A stretch of 64,000 nt of DNA, taken from the NCBI RefSeq assembly GCF_007970465.1, contig NZ_CP042429.1:3038001-3102000 (forward strand), given 5' to 3'. Every line of letters starts with the position of its first letter. Positions within the stretch are counted from its first letter, which is position 1. The translations under genes and the position numbers were made by a program. Positions 30,201 through 37,987 of the stretch are shown here, in pieces. Origin of the DNA: Corynebacterium nuruki S6-4 (GTDB lineage: Bacteria > Actinomycetota > Actinomycetes > Mycobacteriales > Mycobacteriaceae). Below the pieces are notes generated by a model. It had not been told where the DNA came from, ran no database searches, and saw nothing but the letters and a program-made list of their open reading frames with translations.

Positions 30201-30978
30201 CGGAGTGACGATCGGAGAGACGACCGGCGGGACGGACGGAGGCACCGCACCGGACCCGGACCCCGGCACGCTCGCCGACCAGTGGCGCCGGGAGACGGCA
30301 CTGCTCATCCGCGAGTACACGGCCCGGTCCGCCCCCGAAGTCGTGGTGCCCCTCGGGGCACGGCTGACGGCGACAGAGGCGGTGTCCCTGTCCCGGAACC
30401 CGGAGGAGTTCGCCCGTCGTCGCCGCCGTCCGGTGCCGTTGGAACCACGGCCCTACACCAAACGGGGCACCGCCTTCCACAACTGGGTGGAGCGGCACTT
30501 CGGCACCGGTACCGGACAGCTGTTCGACGAGGATGAACTGCCGGGCGCCGCCGACGCGACCCTCGCAGACCCGGCCCTGACCCGGCTCAAGGAGCGGTTC
30601 CTCGACAGCACCTGGGCGGCGCGCACCCCGGTGACCGTCGAGGGGTCCTATTCGGTGACGCTGGCCGGGCATCTGTTCGAGGGTCGGATCGACGCGGTCT
30701 TCCATGACGGTGACGACCCGCTGTCCGGCTGGACCGTCGTCGACTGGAAGACCGGTCGCCGTCCCGTCGGCCGTGACCTGCAGGACGCGTCGATGCAGCT
30801 GGCGGTCTACCGGCTCGCGTGGGCGAAGCTGCTGAGCAGCCGTCAGGGGGTCACCGTTCCCCCGGACGCGGTGCGTGCGTGCTTCCACTATGTGCTGTCG
30901 AACGAGACCTATGAACCGGGTACACTCCCGTCAGCAGAGGACCTGGCGGACTGGATCGGAGGACACGGCGATGAATGA
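27283..30978 (+). CDS. adnB: AdnB subunit of the AdnAB helicase-nuclease
   Basis: A 1231-residue UvrD-like helicase with a C-terminal RecB-type nuclease, the main motor of AdnAB. Walker A is VAGAGAGKTET (about residue 44), motif Ia LTFTRKAA, motif II MLDEYQDT (about 290), motif III VGDPMQSIYGFRG, then LTVHKAKGLEWD and the motif VI region FYVALTRSR. The nuclease contains GRIDAVFHD and VVDWKTGR (about 1150). A short low-complexity insert (ADGADGAGAVD, about residue 570) and a Thr/Gly-rich linker (TTGVTIGETTGG) separate domains. The ATG directly follows the adnA TAG with no gap. The stop overlaps the potassium channel gene by 8 bases. Confidence 0.94.
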   Translation: MTHLDPTALIDPVELSQQWLRQEYAPTPQQAAVIGASAGPTLVVAGAGAGKTETMAARVVWLVANGLVLPEQVLGLTFTRKAARELGVRIRSRLQALAASGLVDDLPADDPRRRALQAITPTVATYDSYAGDIVREYGLLLPMEPAGRIITDTERWMIARDVVLSRTEGFTTHRSVPSIIDDMLELNDGMDNHLAGADEVDEECRITAVELDGLPDRDGKVLKGVDGRLTAIGDALTYRRELLTVVADYRARLSEMNLLTFGQQMSKAAQLVDAHPEVGEAQRRRFRVVMLDEYQDTGHAQRVLLRGLFGGGADPDLTVTAVGDPMQSIYGFRGATAANLAHFRTDFPVADPASDPAGDGAPTPAPRLELTTSWRNPARVLDLANTVSRWSMADGAGGSGAGGDDAGDGTGAPVSPLVSRPGAGTGEVKAAWFDTREEELTWLADDLADRYRNRDTSAGAAPFSAAVLLRKNAEARPLHDLLVERGVPVETTAGPGLLEVPEVADVYATLRILVDPADDIALLRLLTGVRWNIGAADLQALARRVDQLSQRDRRYRQHSPGADAADGADGAGAVDVVDGAENTGLTALVTPQPGDSPAMAGVRRRLAEIDRDAARVPVGLAEALADLRGMTEFGMSDEGVRRLSDLGRELRYLRLQSLGKPLPDLIADIEQMTGVRTEVLTRYHREPGRSIGTSHLDRFAEVVRSFADLSTASPGALVDYLRSAEEREKGLEAGEVEVLTDCVQLLTVHKAKGLEWDIVAVPHATRATYADAVKRPTVTSWTTNARVLPSGLRGDATDDPSDTTGMPVLDLSDVVDRKGVVEAEDRFKEQLGVHDAKEDDRLFYVALTRSRRVLLVSGAAFNGTAKKPVDPSVALTLIRDRLAATAPECVVTWSDLGMVYSKAELKRLEKGPHHREDAVMVPASPAARNDLVADVVRVIPTPPPARWPRPTLTERQPGVADGTGLVTAAGETTGVTIGETTGGTDGGTAPDPDPGTLADQWRRETALLIREYTARSAPEVVVPLGARLTATEAVSLSRNPEEFARRRRRPVPLEPRPYTKRGTAFHNWVERHFGTGTGQLFDEDELPGAADATLADPALTRLKERFLDSTWAARTPVTVEGSYSVTLAGHLFEGRIDAVFHDGDDPLSGWTVVDWKTGRRPVGRDLQDASMQLAVYRLAWAKLLSSRQGVTVPPDAVRACFHYVLSNETYEPGTLPSAEDLADWIGGHGDE

Positions 30979-32053
30979 CCGTTTCCGCGACCGTTTCCGC
31001 ACTGACAGCGAGGTCGACGCGCTGCCGCCCCACGCGCTGCTCAAGGTCGTCAACATCCCGGAGGCCACCCCGGTGAGCCCCTGGTGGCTGATCATCCGCC
31101 GCATGATCTACGCCCTGGTGCTCATCTTCGTCGCCTCGACGGTGGTGTACCTGGAGCGGGACGGCTACACCGGCGTCCGCACCTACCTGGACGCCGTCTA
31201 CTACTCGTCGGTGTCCCTGTCGACCACCGGCTACGGTGACATCACCCCGGTCACCCAGACCGCCCGGCTGGTCAACGTCCTGGTCATCACCCCGATGCGG
31301 ATCATCTTCCTGGTCCTGCTGGTCGGGACGACCCTGTCGGTGCTCACCGAGGAATCCCGCAAATCGCTGAAGATCCGTCGCTGGAGGAAGCACATGCGCA
31401 ACCACACCGTCGTCGTCGGCTACGGCACCAAGGGGCGGGCGGCGGTCACCGCCATGCTCGCCGACGGCGTCACCGCGTCGCAGATCGTCGTCGTCGACAG
31501 CGACCCGGAGGTCCTCACCCACGCCTCCTCGCGCGGCCTGGTGACCGTGCAGGGCTCGGCGACGAAATCCGATGTGCTGAAACTCGCCGGGGTGACCCGC
31601 GCCCGCGCCGTGGTCGTCGCCCCCAACATGGATGACACGGCCGTGCTCATCACCCTGTCGGTGCGGGAGATCGCCCCGTCGGCGACGATCGTCGCCTCGG
31701 TGCGGGAGTCGGAGAACTCCCACCTGCTGCGGCAGTCGGGCGCGGACTCGGTCGTGGTCTCCTCCGAGACTGCCGGCCGGATGCTCGGTCTGGCGACCGT
31801 GAGCCCGTCGGTCACCGGCATGATGGAGGACCTGCTCAGCCCGGACGAGGGATTCTCCGTCGCCGAACGGATGGTCGGCGACGACGAGGTGGGCGGCAGC
31901 CCCCGGAACCTGGAGGACATCGTGCTGGGCGTGGTGCGCTCCGGTGAGCTGTACCGCATCGACTCGGTCGAGGCGGAGACCGTGGAGCCCGGCGACCGGA
32001 TCCTCTACATCCGCCGCATCACCGACACCGCCGCCGAGGCGAACCCGCAGTGA
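30971..32053 (+). CDS. Two-TM potassium channel with RCK/TrkA domains
   Basis: A 360-residue ion channel. TM1 (IIRRMIYALVLIFVASTVVYL, about 27-47) is followed by a pore helix and the selectivity filter TTGYGD, then TM2 (VNVLVITPMRIIFLVLLVGT, about 96-115). The cytosolic part has a Rossmann RCK-N domain (HTVVVGYGTKGRAAV with the nucleotide-binding Gly motif, VVDSDPE) and a C-terminal TrkA-C/RCK-C domain (ELYRIDSVEAETVEPGDRIL, about 31950-32010). GGAGG at 30958-30962 is 8 bases before the ATG, fixing the start inside the adnB 3' end. Rv3200c is the M. tuberculosis equivalent between adnB and uvrD2. The uvrD2 start overlaps its stop by 4 bases. Confidence 0.93.
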   Translation: MNDRFRDRFRTDSEVDALPPHALLKVVNIPEATPVSPWWLIIRRMIYALVLIFVASTVVYLERDGYTGVRTYLDAVYYSSVSLSTTGYGDITPVTQTARLVNVLVITPMRIIFLVLLVGTTLSVLTEESRKSLKIRRWRKHMRNHTVVVGYGTKGRAAVTAMLADGVTASQIVVVDSDPEVLTHASSRGLVTVQGSATKSDVLKLAGVTRARAVVVAPNMDDTAVLITLSVREIAPSATIVASVRESENSHLLRQSGADSVVVSSETAGRMLGLATVSPSVTGMMEDLLSPDEGFSVAERMVGDDEVGGSPRNLEDIVLGVVRSGELYRIDSVEAETVEPGDRILYIRRITDTAAEANPQ

Positions 32054-34236
32054 CCGACCGCCTCGCCGAACTGAATCTGTCCGCGCTCGACCCCGAACAG
32101 CTCCGCGCCGCGACCGCGCCCCGGGGCCCGGTGTGCATCATCGCCGGCGCCGGCACCGGCAAGACCCGGACCATCACCCACCGGATCGCCCACCTGGTCT
32201 CCGGCGGCTACGTGAACCCCGACCATGTCCTGGCCGTCACGTTCACCAGCCGGGCCGCGGCGGAACTGCGCGAACGCCTGACGATGATGGGGGTGGCCCG
32301 GGTCCAGGCCAAGACCTTCCACGCCGCCGCCCGCGGCCAGCTGAAGTACTTCTGGCCGAAGATCGTCGGGGACACCCCCTGGCGGCTGCTGGACAACAAG
32401 TTCGCGCTCGTCGCCCGTGTCGCACGGTCGGCCGGGGTGCAGACCGACAAGACCACACTCAAGGACCTGCTCGGTGAGATCGAATGGGCGAAGTCCTCGC
32501 TCATCGCCCCCGGGGACTATCCGGCCCACATCGGCCCGGACCGACGGGACTGCCCGGTGGCTCCGGAACAGTTCGTCCGGATCTTCGAGGGCTACGAGCG
32601 GGCGAAGGTGACCCCCGAGGGGGTCCTCATGGACTTCGACGACCTGCTGCAGTCGATGGCGGGCGCCCTCGAGGCCGACCGCGGGGTGGCCGACGAGTTC
32701 CGGTCCCGCTACCGCACCTTCGTCGTCGACGAGTACCAGGACGTCACCCCGCTGCAGCAGCGGCTGCTCGACGCCTGGCTCGGTGACCGGGACGACCTCA
32801 CCGTCGTCGGGGACGCGAACCAGACCATCTACTCGTTCAACGGGGCGAGCCCCGAGCACCTGCTGCGGTTCTCGACCCGTTACCCGCAGGCGACGACGGT
32901 CCGCCTGTTCCGCGACTACCGGTCGACCCCGCAGGTCGTCGACCTGGCGAACAACGTCATCGGGCGGGCGACGGGCCGGATGGCGGGCACGCGGCTGCAG
33001 CTCGAGGGGCAGCGTCCGGCCGGCCCGCCCGCGGAGTTCACCGAGTACCCCGACGAGACCGCGGAGGCGGCCGGGGTCGCCGAGCGGATCGGTGCGCTCA
33101 TCCGGTCCGGGGTGAAGCCCTCGGAGATCGCGGTGCTCTACCGCATCAACGCGCAGTCCGCGGCGGTGGAGTACGCCCTCGATTCCGCCGGCATCAACTA
33201 CCAGGTCAAGGGTGGTGAAGGGTTCTTCCAGCGCGGTGAGATCCGGCAGGCCGTCAGCGCGCTGGGGCAGGCGGCGCGCCGCGAACAGGCCCGCGCGAAA
33301 CTCATCGCCTCGGGGGATGCGGCCGCCGCCGACACATCCACGGACGGTTCAGCGGATGACGTGTCCTTCGCCGGCACCGGCCACCTCGTCGGCCAGGTGC
33401 GCGCCGCCCTCGTCCCGGTCGGTCTGACCCCCGCCGAGCCGACCGGTGCCCAGGAACGGGCCCGCTGGCAGTCCCTGGAGGCACTGGTCAACCTCACCGA
33501 GGAACTCGCCGCGACCACGCCCGGCCTCGACCTCGCCGGTCTGCTCGGGCTGCTGCGCGAGCGTGCCCAGGCGAAGAACCCGCCGAAGGTGGAGAGTGTC
33601 ACCCTCGCCAGCATCCACGCCGCCAAGGGGCTGGAGTGGGACGCGGTGTTCCTCATCGGACTCGTCGACGGCACCGTCCCGATCCGCTACGCGCTGAAGG
33701 GATCACACAGCGAGGAGGCGATCGAGGAGGAGCGTCGACTGCTCTACGTCGGGGTGACCCGTGCCCGGGAGCACCTGGAGCTGTCCTGGTCGCAGGCCCG
33801 CCAGCCCGGTGGGAAAGCCAATCGGCGGCGCACCCGGTTCCTCGACGGCCTGGTGCCCTGGGAGAAGGAACGGGACGAGAAGCGCGCCCGGGAGGCGGCG
33901 TCCCGCCCCGGCCGGGTGAAGGGCGCCCCGAAGGACGCCTGTGCGGTCTGCGGTACCCGGCTGCCCACCCCGGAACAGCGGATCCTCGGCGTGTGCGAGG
34001 AGCATGCGAAGGAGATGGACCAGGTGCTGGTCACCGAGCTGCGGTCGTGGCGTTCGGCACTGGCGAAGCAGCGGGGTGTGCCTGCTTACGTGGTGATGAG
34101 TGATGCCACGTTGCGTGCGGTGGCGCTCAAGGCCCCGACCACCCCGCAGCAGCTGGTGCAGGTGCCGGGCATCGGCCCGGTGAAGGTCGAGCAGTTCGGC
34201 GAGGACATCCTCGGCATCGTCCGGAACTACAGCTGA
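32050..34236 (+). CDS. uvrD2: Superfamily I DNA helicase UvrD2 with HRDC domain
   Basis: A 728-residue helicase, essential in mycobacteria. Walker A IIAGAGTGKTRT (about 28-39), Ia VTFTSRAAAELRERL, II FVVDEYQDV, III VVGDANQTIYSFNGA, IV FRDYRSTPQ, V/VI ASIHAAKGLEWD and LLYVGVTRARE. After the motor comes a tetracysteine-type element (CAVCGTR and VCEEH). It ends with an HRDC domain (about 655-728: LRSWRSALAKQRGVPAYVV, VPGIGPVKVEQFGEDIL), which defines UvrD2 against UvrD1/PcrA. The GTG start overlaps the channel gene stop (GTGA), so the whole adnA-adnB-channel-uvrD2 run is translationally coupled. Confidence 0.94.
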   Translation: MTDRLAELNLSALDPEQLRAATAPRGPVCIIAGAGTGKTRTITHRIAHLVSGGYVNPDHVLAVTFTSRAAAELRERLTMMGVARVQAKTFHAAARGQLKYFWPKIVGDTPWRLLDNKFALVARVARSAGVQTDKTTLKDLLGEIEWAKSSLIAPGDYPAHIGPDRRDCPVAPEQFVRIFEGYERAKVTPEGVLMDFDDLLQSMAGALEADRGVADEFRSRYRTFVVDEYQDVTPLQQRLLDAWLGDRDDLTVVGDANQTIYSFNGASPEHLLRFSTRYPQATTVRLFRDYRSTPQVVDLANNVIGRATGRMAGTRLQLEGQRPAGPPAEFTEYPDETAEAAGVAERIGALIRSGVKPSEIAVLYRINAQSAAVEYALDSAGINYQVKGGEGFFQRGEIRQAVSALGQAARREQARAKLIASGDAAAADTSTDGSADDVSFAGTGHLVGQVRAALVPVGLTPAEPTGAQERARWQSLEALVNLTEELAATTPGLDLAGLLGLLRERAQAKNPPKVESVTLASIHAAKGLEWDAVFLIGLVDGTVPIRYALKGSHSEEAIEEERRLLYVGVTRAREHLELSWSQARQPGGKANRRRTRFLDGLVPWEKERDEKRAREAASRPGRVKGAPKDACAVCGTRLPTPEQRILGVCEEHAKEMDQVLVTELRSWRSALAKQRGVPAYVVMSDATLRAVALKAPTTPQQLVQVPGIGPVKVEQFGEDILGIVRNYS

Positions 34237-34295
34237 GCCGATACCCCCGAAAAGTTTCCCCGGCCACGCTATCCTCGACCCCGGAGGTGTTTGCG

Positions 34296-34712
34296 ATGAC
34301 CAGGACAGTCCTGTGGCCGATGATCGTGACGGCAGGTTTCGTGGTGATGATCATCGGGGTGGCCGCGGATGCGGACCCCGTGACGGTCACCGGTGCCGTC
34401 ATCGGCACGGTGGGGGCGGTGATCGCCCTGCTCGACGGTGGAGTGACGGCGCTGGCCATGCGGCGCAGCGGTGCCCATGCCGCATCCGACGGAGCCGTGC
34501 CCGCGGTGTCCTCGCCCCAGGCGGGCCTCGTCTACGCCGTGGCGGCCGTCATCGCGGGTGCGGGCTTCCTGTCCTGGTTCGTCGGGGACGGGGACGGGAA
34601 CCTCGGCGGCACCGTCATGATGGTGGTCGGGGCACTGGTGCTGTGGGGTGCGGTGCTGTGGAAAGCGCTGCTGCCGCGAGCGCGCAGGCGGCGCAGTCCG
34701 GCCGTCGTGTGA
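34296..34712 (+). CDS. Small four-TM membrane protein, function unknown
   Basis: A 138-residue membrane protein not recognised further. Hydrophobic segments are at about residues 5-24 (VLWPMIVTAGFVVMIIGVAA), 31-55, 74-95 (QAGLVYAVAAVIAGAGFLSW) and 103-125 (GTVMMVVGALVLWGAVLWKA), ending in a basic PRARRRRS tail. GGAGG at 34283-34287 is 8 bases before the ATG; TATCCT at 34270-34275 is a likely -10. Its last 98 bases overlap, on the opposite strand, the 3' end of the E1-like gene. Confidence 0.72.
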   Translation: MTRTVLWPMIVTAGFVVMIIGVAADADPVTVTGAVIGTVGAVIALLDGGVTALAMRRSGAHAASDGAVPAVSSPQAGLVYAVAAVIAGAGFLSWFVGDGDGNLGGTVMMVVGALVLWGAVLWKALLPRARRRRSPAVV

Positions 34713-35562
34713 TCTCGGTGGACGTCGAGACGAGGGTCTCCGGATCGAGATAGCGGCGCCGACCGCAGAGATCCGGGGCGTCGGTGTCGTCGGACCTGAT
34801 CCGGGCGTCCTGCAGCGCCAGGAGGTCGGGGAGCAGCGCGCGGACGGCGCCGGCGGCCAGCCCGGCCGAGAGTTCGACAGTGGGGGTGTCCACCGGCGCG
34901 CCACCGGCGGTCGCCTGTGCGCGGACCATCTGCCACCGGCTGTCGGCCGCGAGATATGCGGCGTCGAGGCAGGACAGGCACGGCGTGCGGCCCGGCACGA
35001 CCAACGGTCCCACCGCCGTCCGGCCGTCGACCATGCCCCACGTCAGATGCGGCACCTGCTGTTCCATCAGCTGGAAACTGAGATCGGCCGACGGGAACAG
35101 CTGGCCCGCCAGCAGGACCAGGGCATCCGATCCGAGCTGGGTGAACGTGTCGGACGTCGGGGCGATCCCGGTCGCCGCCACCCCACGCCGGCGCAGCGTG
35201 TGGACCAGCGGTCGGGTGAAGCGTTCCGGGCCGGTGGCGTACACCGGGTACGGGGTGGGGTCCGCCCGGAGCAGCCCGGTCTGTTCCAGCTCGTCGACGA
35301 TGCCGCGTGCGTGGACCGGCGGGATGCCGCAGTGGCTGAGAATGCGCGTCAGGAAAGACCGGTCGACGGGGCGCCGCACCTCACGCAGCACCTGCAGCAC
35401 CTGGCTGACAGGCACACCGGAGGGGACCGGCAGGACCAGACTGTGCGCGGGGATCACCCCGAACTGGAGATGCCCGCCGGGCCGCAGGATGAGGTCGGTG
35501 GCCCCACGGAGGCGCACTCTGCCCTCCCCGTCACCGCGGTGTGTGCCTGACTGTCGGATCAT
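34615..35562 (-). CDS. E1-like (TOMM cyclodehydratase-type) protein, Rv3196-like
   Basis: A 315-residue protein resembling the E1/ocin-ThiF-like partner proteins of thiazole/oxazole peptide maturases. The N-terminal part has winged-helix-like segments (VSQVLQVLREVRRPVDRSFL, SHCGIPPVHARGIVDELEQTGLL, located about 35260-35410). A Rossmann-like middle follows (ALVLLAGQ). A zinc-type pair of CxxC motifs is kept, RTPCLSCLDAAYLA and RRPDCAACAL. No precursor peptide, YcaO or dehydrogenase gene is nearby, so it is probably a housekeeping orphan like Rv3196. The start at 35562 gives MIRQSG; the RBS is weak. The C-terminal 15 residues are Pro/Ala-rich and overlap the convergent membrane gene. Confidence 0.7.
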   Translation of the reverse strand: MIRQSGTHRGDGEGRVRLRGATDLILRPGGHLQFGVIPAHSLVLPVPSGVPVSQVLQVLREVRRPVDRSFLTRILSHCGIPPVHARGIVDELEQTGLLRADPTPYPVYATGPERFTRPLVHTLRRRGVAATGIAPTSDTFTQLGSDALVLLAGQLFPSADLSFQLMEQQVPHLTWGMVDGRTAVGPLVVPGRTPCLSCLDAAYLAADSRWQMVRAQATAGGAPVDTPTVELSAGLAAGAVRALLPDLLALQDARIRSDDTDAPDLCGRRRYLDPETLVSTSTEITRRPDCAACALAAAALSTAPHPTAPVPRPPS

Positions 35563-35669
35563 CGTCGTGTTCCCCCGAAATTCCCCGGTCCCCGTTGTCT
35601 CTCCGGCTACCGGTACTGTAGCGGAGTGAATGACCTGCTGTCTGTGTAACTGAGGTAAACGAGGTTCCC

Positions 35670-36227
35670 ATGGCCCGAGCTCCGCGCCGTCCGACCGCGG
35701 CACAGCGCGCCGTCGTCGAGGACTTCGCACCGGACGTGGAGATCCGGCTGTCGGGGCGCCGGAAGCGCACCATCGCCGCCCGTATGGAGGGCGACCGGGT
35801 GGTGGTGCTCGCACCGCTGGACATGGCGGCGAAGGATCTGCGGTCGAGTACCGAGGACCTCGTCGGCCGGGTCCGTAGACGGCACGCGGGCGCGGGGCAG
35901 ACCGTGTCGGACGCCGCACTGGCCGAGCGCGCCGCCCTGCTCAACCACCGGTACCTGGAGAACCGTGCGACCTTCGCCAGCGTGGTGTGGGTCTCGAACA
36001 TGTCACGGCGGTGGGGGAGCTGTTCGGTGAAATCAGGCCGGATCCGGATCTCCGACCGGCTGAAGGATGTGCCGGGCTACGTCCTGGATTCCGTGCTCAT
36101 CCACGAGATGGTGCACACCTGGATCCCCGACCACGGCACAGAGTTCCACGAGTGGGCGGACCGGGCACCGCAGGCCGAGCGGGCCACCGGCTACCTGGAG
36201 GCGTACGGCCGATGGGGGACCGGGTAG
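35670..36227 (+). CDS. YgjP-like (DUF45/WLM) zinc metallopeptidase-domain protein
   Basis: A 185-residue protein with a YgjP/SprT-like metalloprotease core. The zinc motif is LIHEMVHTWIPDHGTEFHEW (HExxH at about residues 148-152), preceded by the family signature SRRWGSCSVKSGRIRIS (about 112-128) and RYLENRA. The N-terminal half is basic (MARAPRRPTAAQRA) with a beta-rich stretch, GDRVVVLAP. No signal peptide, so it is cytosolic. The substrate is unknown. It is divergent from the E1-like gene and followed by a lipoprotein gene with its own -10 (36236-36241). Confidence 0.85.
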   Translation: MARAPRRPTAAQRAVVEDFAPDVEIRLSGRRKRTIAARMEGDRVVVLAPLDMAAKDLRSSTEDLVGRVRRRHAGAGQTVSDAALAERAALLNHRYLENRATFASVVWVSNMSRRWGSCSVKSGRIRISDRLKDVPGYVLDSVLIHEMVHTWIPDHGTEFHEWADRAPQAERATGYLEAYGRWGTG

Positions 36228-36249
36228 CCGCCGGGTAGACTCGGCGGCC

Positions 36250-36738
36250 ATGGGACACAGCAGCGAACGGGGCCGCCGCCGGGCATCCGGTGTCGTCGCC
36301 CTGGGGGTCACCGCGGCCCTGGCGACCACACTGACCGGCTGCTCCTCCGACGACAACAAGGTCGACGACCAGGAGTACGCGCAGATCTGCCGCGACCAGC
36401 AGACCGAGGAGCGGCTCCCCGACGAGGAGTGCGAGAACCGGGTGGGGCATTCGCACATGAGTGCCGCGTGGTTCTTCCTGCCACTGCTGCTCAGCGGCAA
36501 CCGCGGTGCCACCGTGCCGGCGGTCGGCTCGGCCGTACCGCAGTCGACCGGGTCGGCGACCTCCCCCGGCGGGGCGGCGACGCACAGGGCGCCGAGCCAG
36601 GGCGGCAGCGGCCGCGACATCGCCCGCGGTGGTTTCGGCTCCTCCGGGGGCGGTGCCGGAAACGGGAAGAACAACAGCGGCTCCGGCCACGGCAGTGGCA
36701 GCGGCAGCCACGGCCACGGCGGAAGCATGGGCGGCTGA
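36250..36738 (+). CDS. YgiB-like lipoprotein (DUF1190-type, inferred)
   Basis: A 162-residue lipoprotein: basic N terminus (RGRRR), hydrophobic stretch (VVALGVTAALATTLTG), and a lipobox ending in Cys31. The mature part starts SSDDNKVDDQEYAQICRDQ with cysteines (ICRDQ, EECEN) and a hydrophobic AAWFFLPLLL. It finishes in a Gly/Ser/His-rich low-complexity tail (GSGHGSGSGSHGHGG). The pairing with a glutathionylspermidine-synthase-fold gene 1 base downstream matches the ygiB-ygiC arrangement of enterobacteria. TAGACT (36236-36241) lies 8 bases before the ATG, indicating a leaderless message. The DUF1190 assignment is by context and cysteine pattern, so moderate. Confidence 0.72.
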   Translation: MGHSSERGRRRASGVVALGVTAALATTLTGCSSDDNKVDDQEYAQICRDQQTEERLPDEECENRVGHSHMSAAWFFLPLLLSGNRGATVPAVGSAVPQSTGSATSPGGAATHRAPSQGGSGRDIARGGFGSSGGGAGNGKNNSGSGHGSGSGSHGHGGSMGG

Positions 36739-37946
36739 TGGAACGCATCACCAGCACGCCCCGCGACGGCTGGGAGGAGATCATCCGCTCGCAGGGGCTG
36801 ACCTACTCCACCAGTGAACTGCCCGGCGGCGGGACGACCGAGTACTGGAACGAATCCGCGGCCTACGTCTTCACCCTCGCCGAGGTCGAGGCGCTGGAAC
36901 CCCAGGTGGAGCAGCTGCACCGGATGGCGCTGGAGGCGGCCCGCTTCCTCGCCGACGAACAGTGGCGTCCCGGCAGCCCCTGGCGCTGCCTCGGCCTGCC
37001 GGAGTACGCCGTGGAGTACGCGGTGAACTCGCTGAACCGGGGTGATCCGGACCTGTACGGCCGGTTCGACCTGGTGTACTCCGGGGTGCCGGGCGAGCCG
37101 GTGAAGATGCTGGAGTACAACGCGGACACCGCCACCGGCATCGTGGAATCCGCCATCTGCCAGTGGTACTGGTACGAGGCGCTGCACGGTGCCACACCGG
37201 GCCGGGACCAGTGGAACTACCTGTTCGAGGCGATCCGGGACCGGTTCGCCACGCTGCGCCTGCTGCTGCCCGGCGGCGGCATGCACTTCGCCCACACCGA
37301 ACTGGAACGTACCGGTGAGGACATCATGAACACCGCCGTGCTGCGGGACTGTGCCGACCAGGCGGGCTGGCGGACGACCTCGCTGCTCATGAGCGACATC
37401 GGCTGGGACGCCTCGCTCAAGGAGTTCGTCGACCTGGCGGACGAGCCGATCCAGAACATCTTCAAGCTCTACCCGTGGGAGGACATGATGGCCGAGGAGT
37501 TCGGCCCGCTGCTCGCCGCGCAGCGTCCCACGGGCTGGATCGAGCCGGCGTGGAAGATGTTCCTGTCGACCAAGGTCCTCGGTGCGGCGATGTGGCACCT
37601 GTACCCGGACCACGAGAACCTGCTGCCGAGCTATGTCGACGGTCCGCGGGACATGACGTCCTGGGTGAAGAAGCCGTTGCACGGCCGGGAGGGCGACAAC
37701 ATCGAGATCTTCCGGGCCGACAGTGGCGAGCACCTGGTCCAGCCGGGACGCTACGGTGCCGAAGGCCACGTCTGGCAGCAGTACACGCAGATCCCGAATT
37801 TCCCCGGGCCGGACGGTGCACCGAACTATCCGGTGCTGGGGGCGTGGGTGGTCAACGGGGAGTCCGTGGGTGTGGGGATCCGCGAGTCGGACGGGCCGGT
37901 CACGGACTACTACGCCCGGTTCGTGCCGAACCTCATCGACGGCTGA
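36738..37946 (+). CDS. Glutathionylspermidine synthase-fold protein (YgiC/YjfC family)
   Basis: A 402-residue ATP-grasp-type protein related to the synthetase half of glutathionylspermidine synthase. Recognisable blocks: YWNESAAYVFTLAEVE, GRFDLVYSG, KMLEYNADTATGIVESA (the Asn-Ala-Asp loop near residue 130), LYPWEDMMAEEFG, TGWIEPAWKMFLSTK, and C-terminal GHVWQQYTQIPNF with VLGAWVVNGESVGVGIRES. Glutathionylspermidine is not an actinobacterial metabolite, so the true substrate is unknown; peptide or amine ligation at the envelope is possible inference. The ATG overlaps the lipoprotein stop by one base (TGATG), so the two are coupled. Confidence 0.88.
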   Translation: MERITSTPRDGWEEIIRSQGLTYSTSELPGGGTTEYWNESAAYVFTLAEVEALEPQVEQLHRMALEAARFLADEQWRPGSPWRCLGLPEYAVEYAVNSLNRGDPDLYGRFDLVYSGVPGEPVKMLEYNADTATGIVESAICQWYWYEALHGATPGRDQWNYLFEAIRDRFATLRLLLPGGGMHFAHTELERTGEDIMNTAVLRDCADQAGWRTTSLLMSDIGWDASLKEFVDLADEPIQNIFKLYPWEDMMAEEFGPLLAAQRPTGWIEPAWKMFLSTKVLGAAMWHLYPDHENLLPSYVDGPRDMTSWVKKPLHGREGDNIEIFRADSGEHLVQPGRYGAEGHVWQQYTQIPNFPGPDGAPNYPVLGAWVVNGESVGVGIRESDGPVTDYYARFVPNLIDG

Positions 37947-37987
37947 GCCGCCTGTCCCGTTGCCGTCGGACGCCGCGGGTGGCCGGA

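Noticed and set aside
34615..35562. A thiazole/oxazole peptide (TOMM) gene cluster around the E1-like gene
   Set aside because: No YcaO-type gene, flavin dehydrogenase or precursor-like small peptide is seen within several kb.
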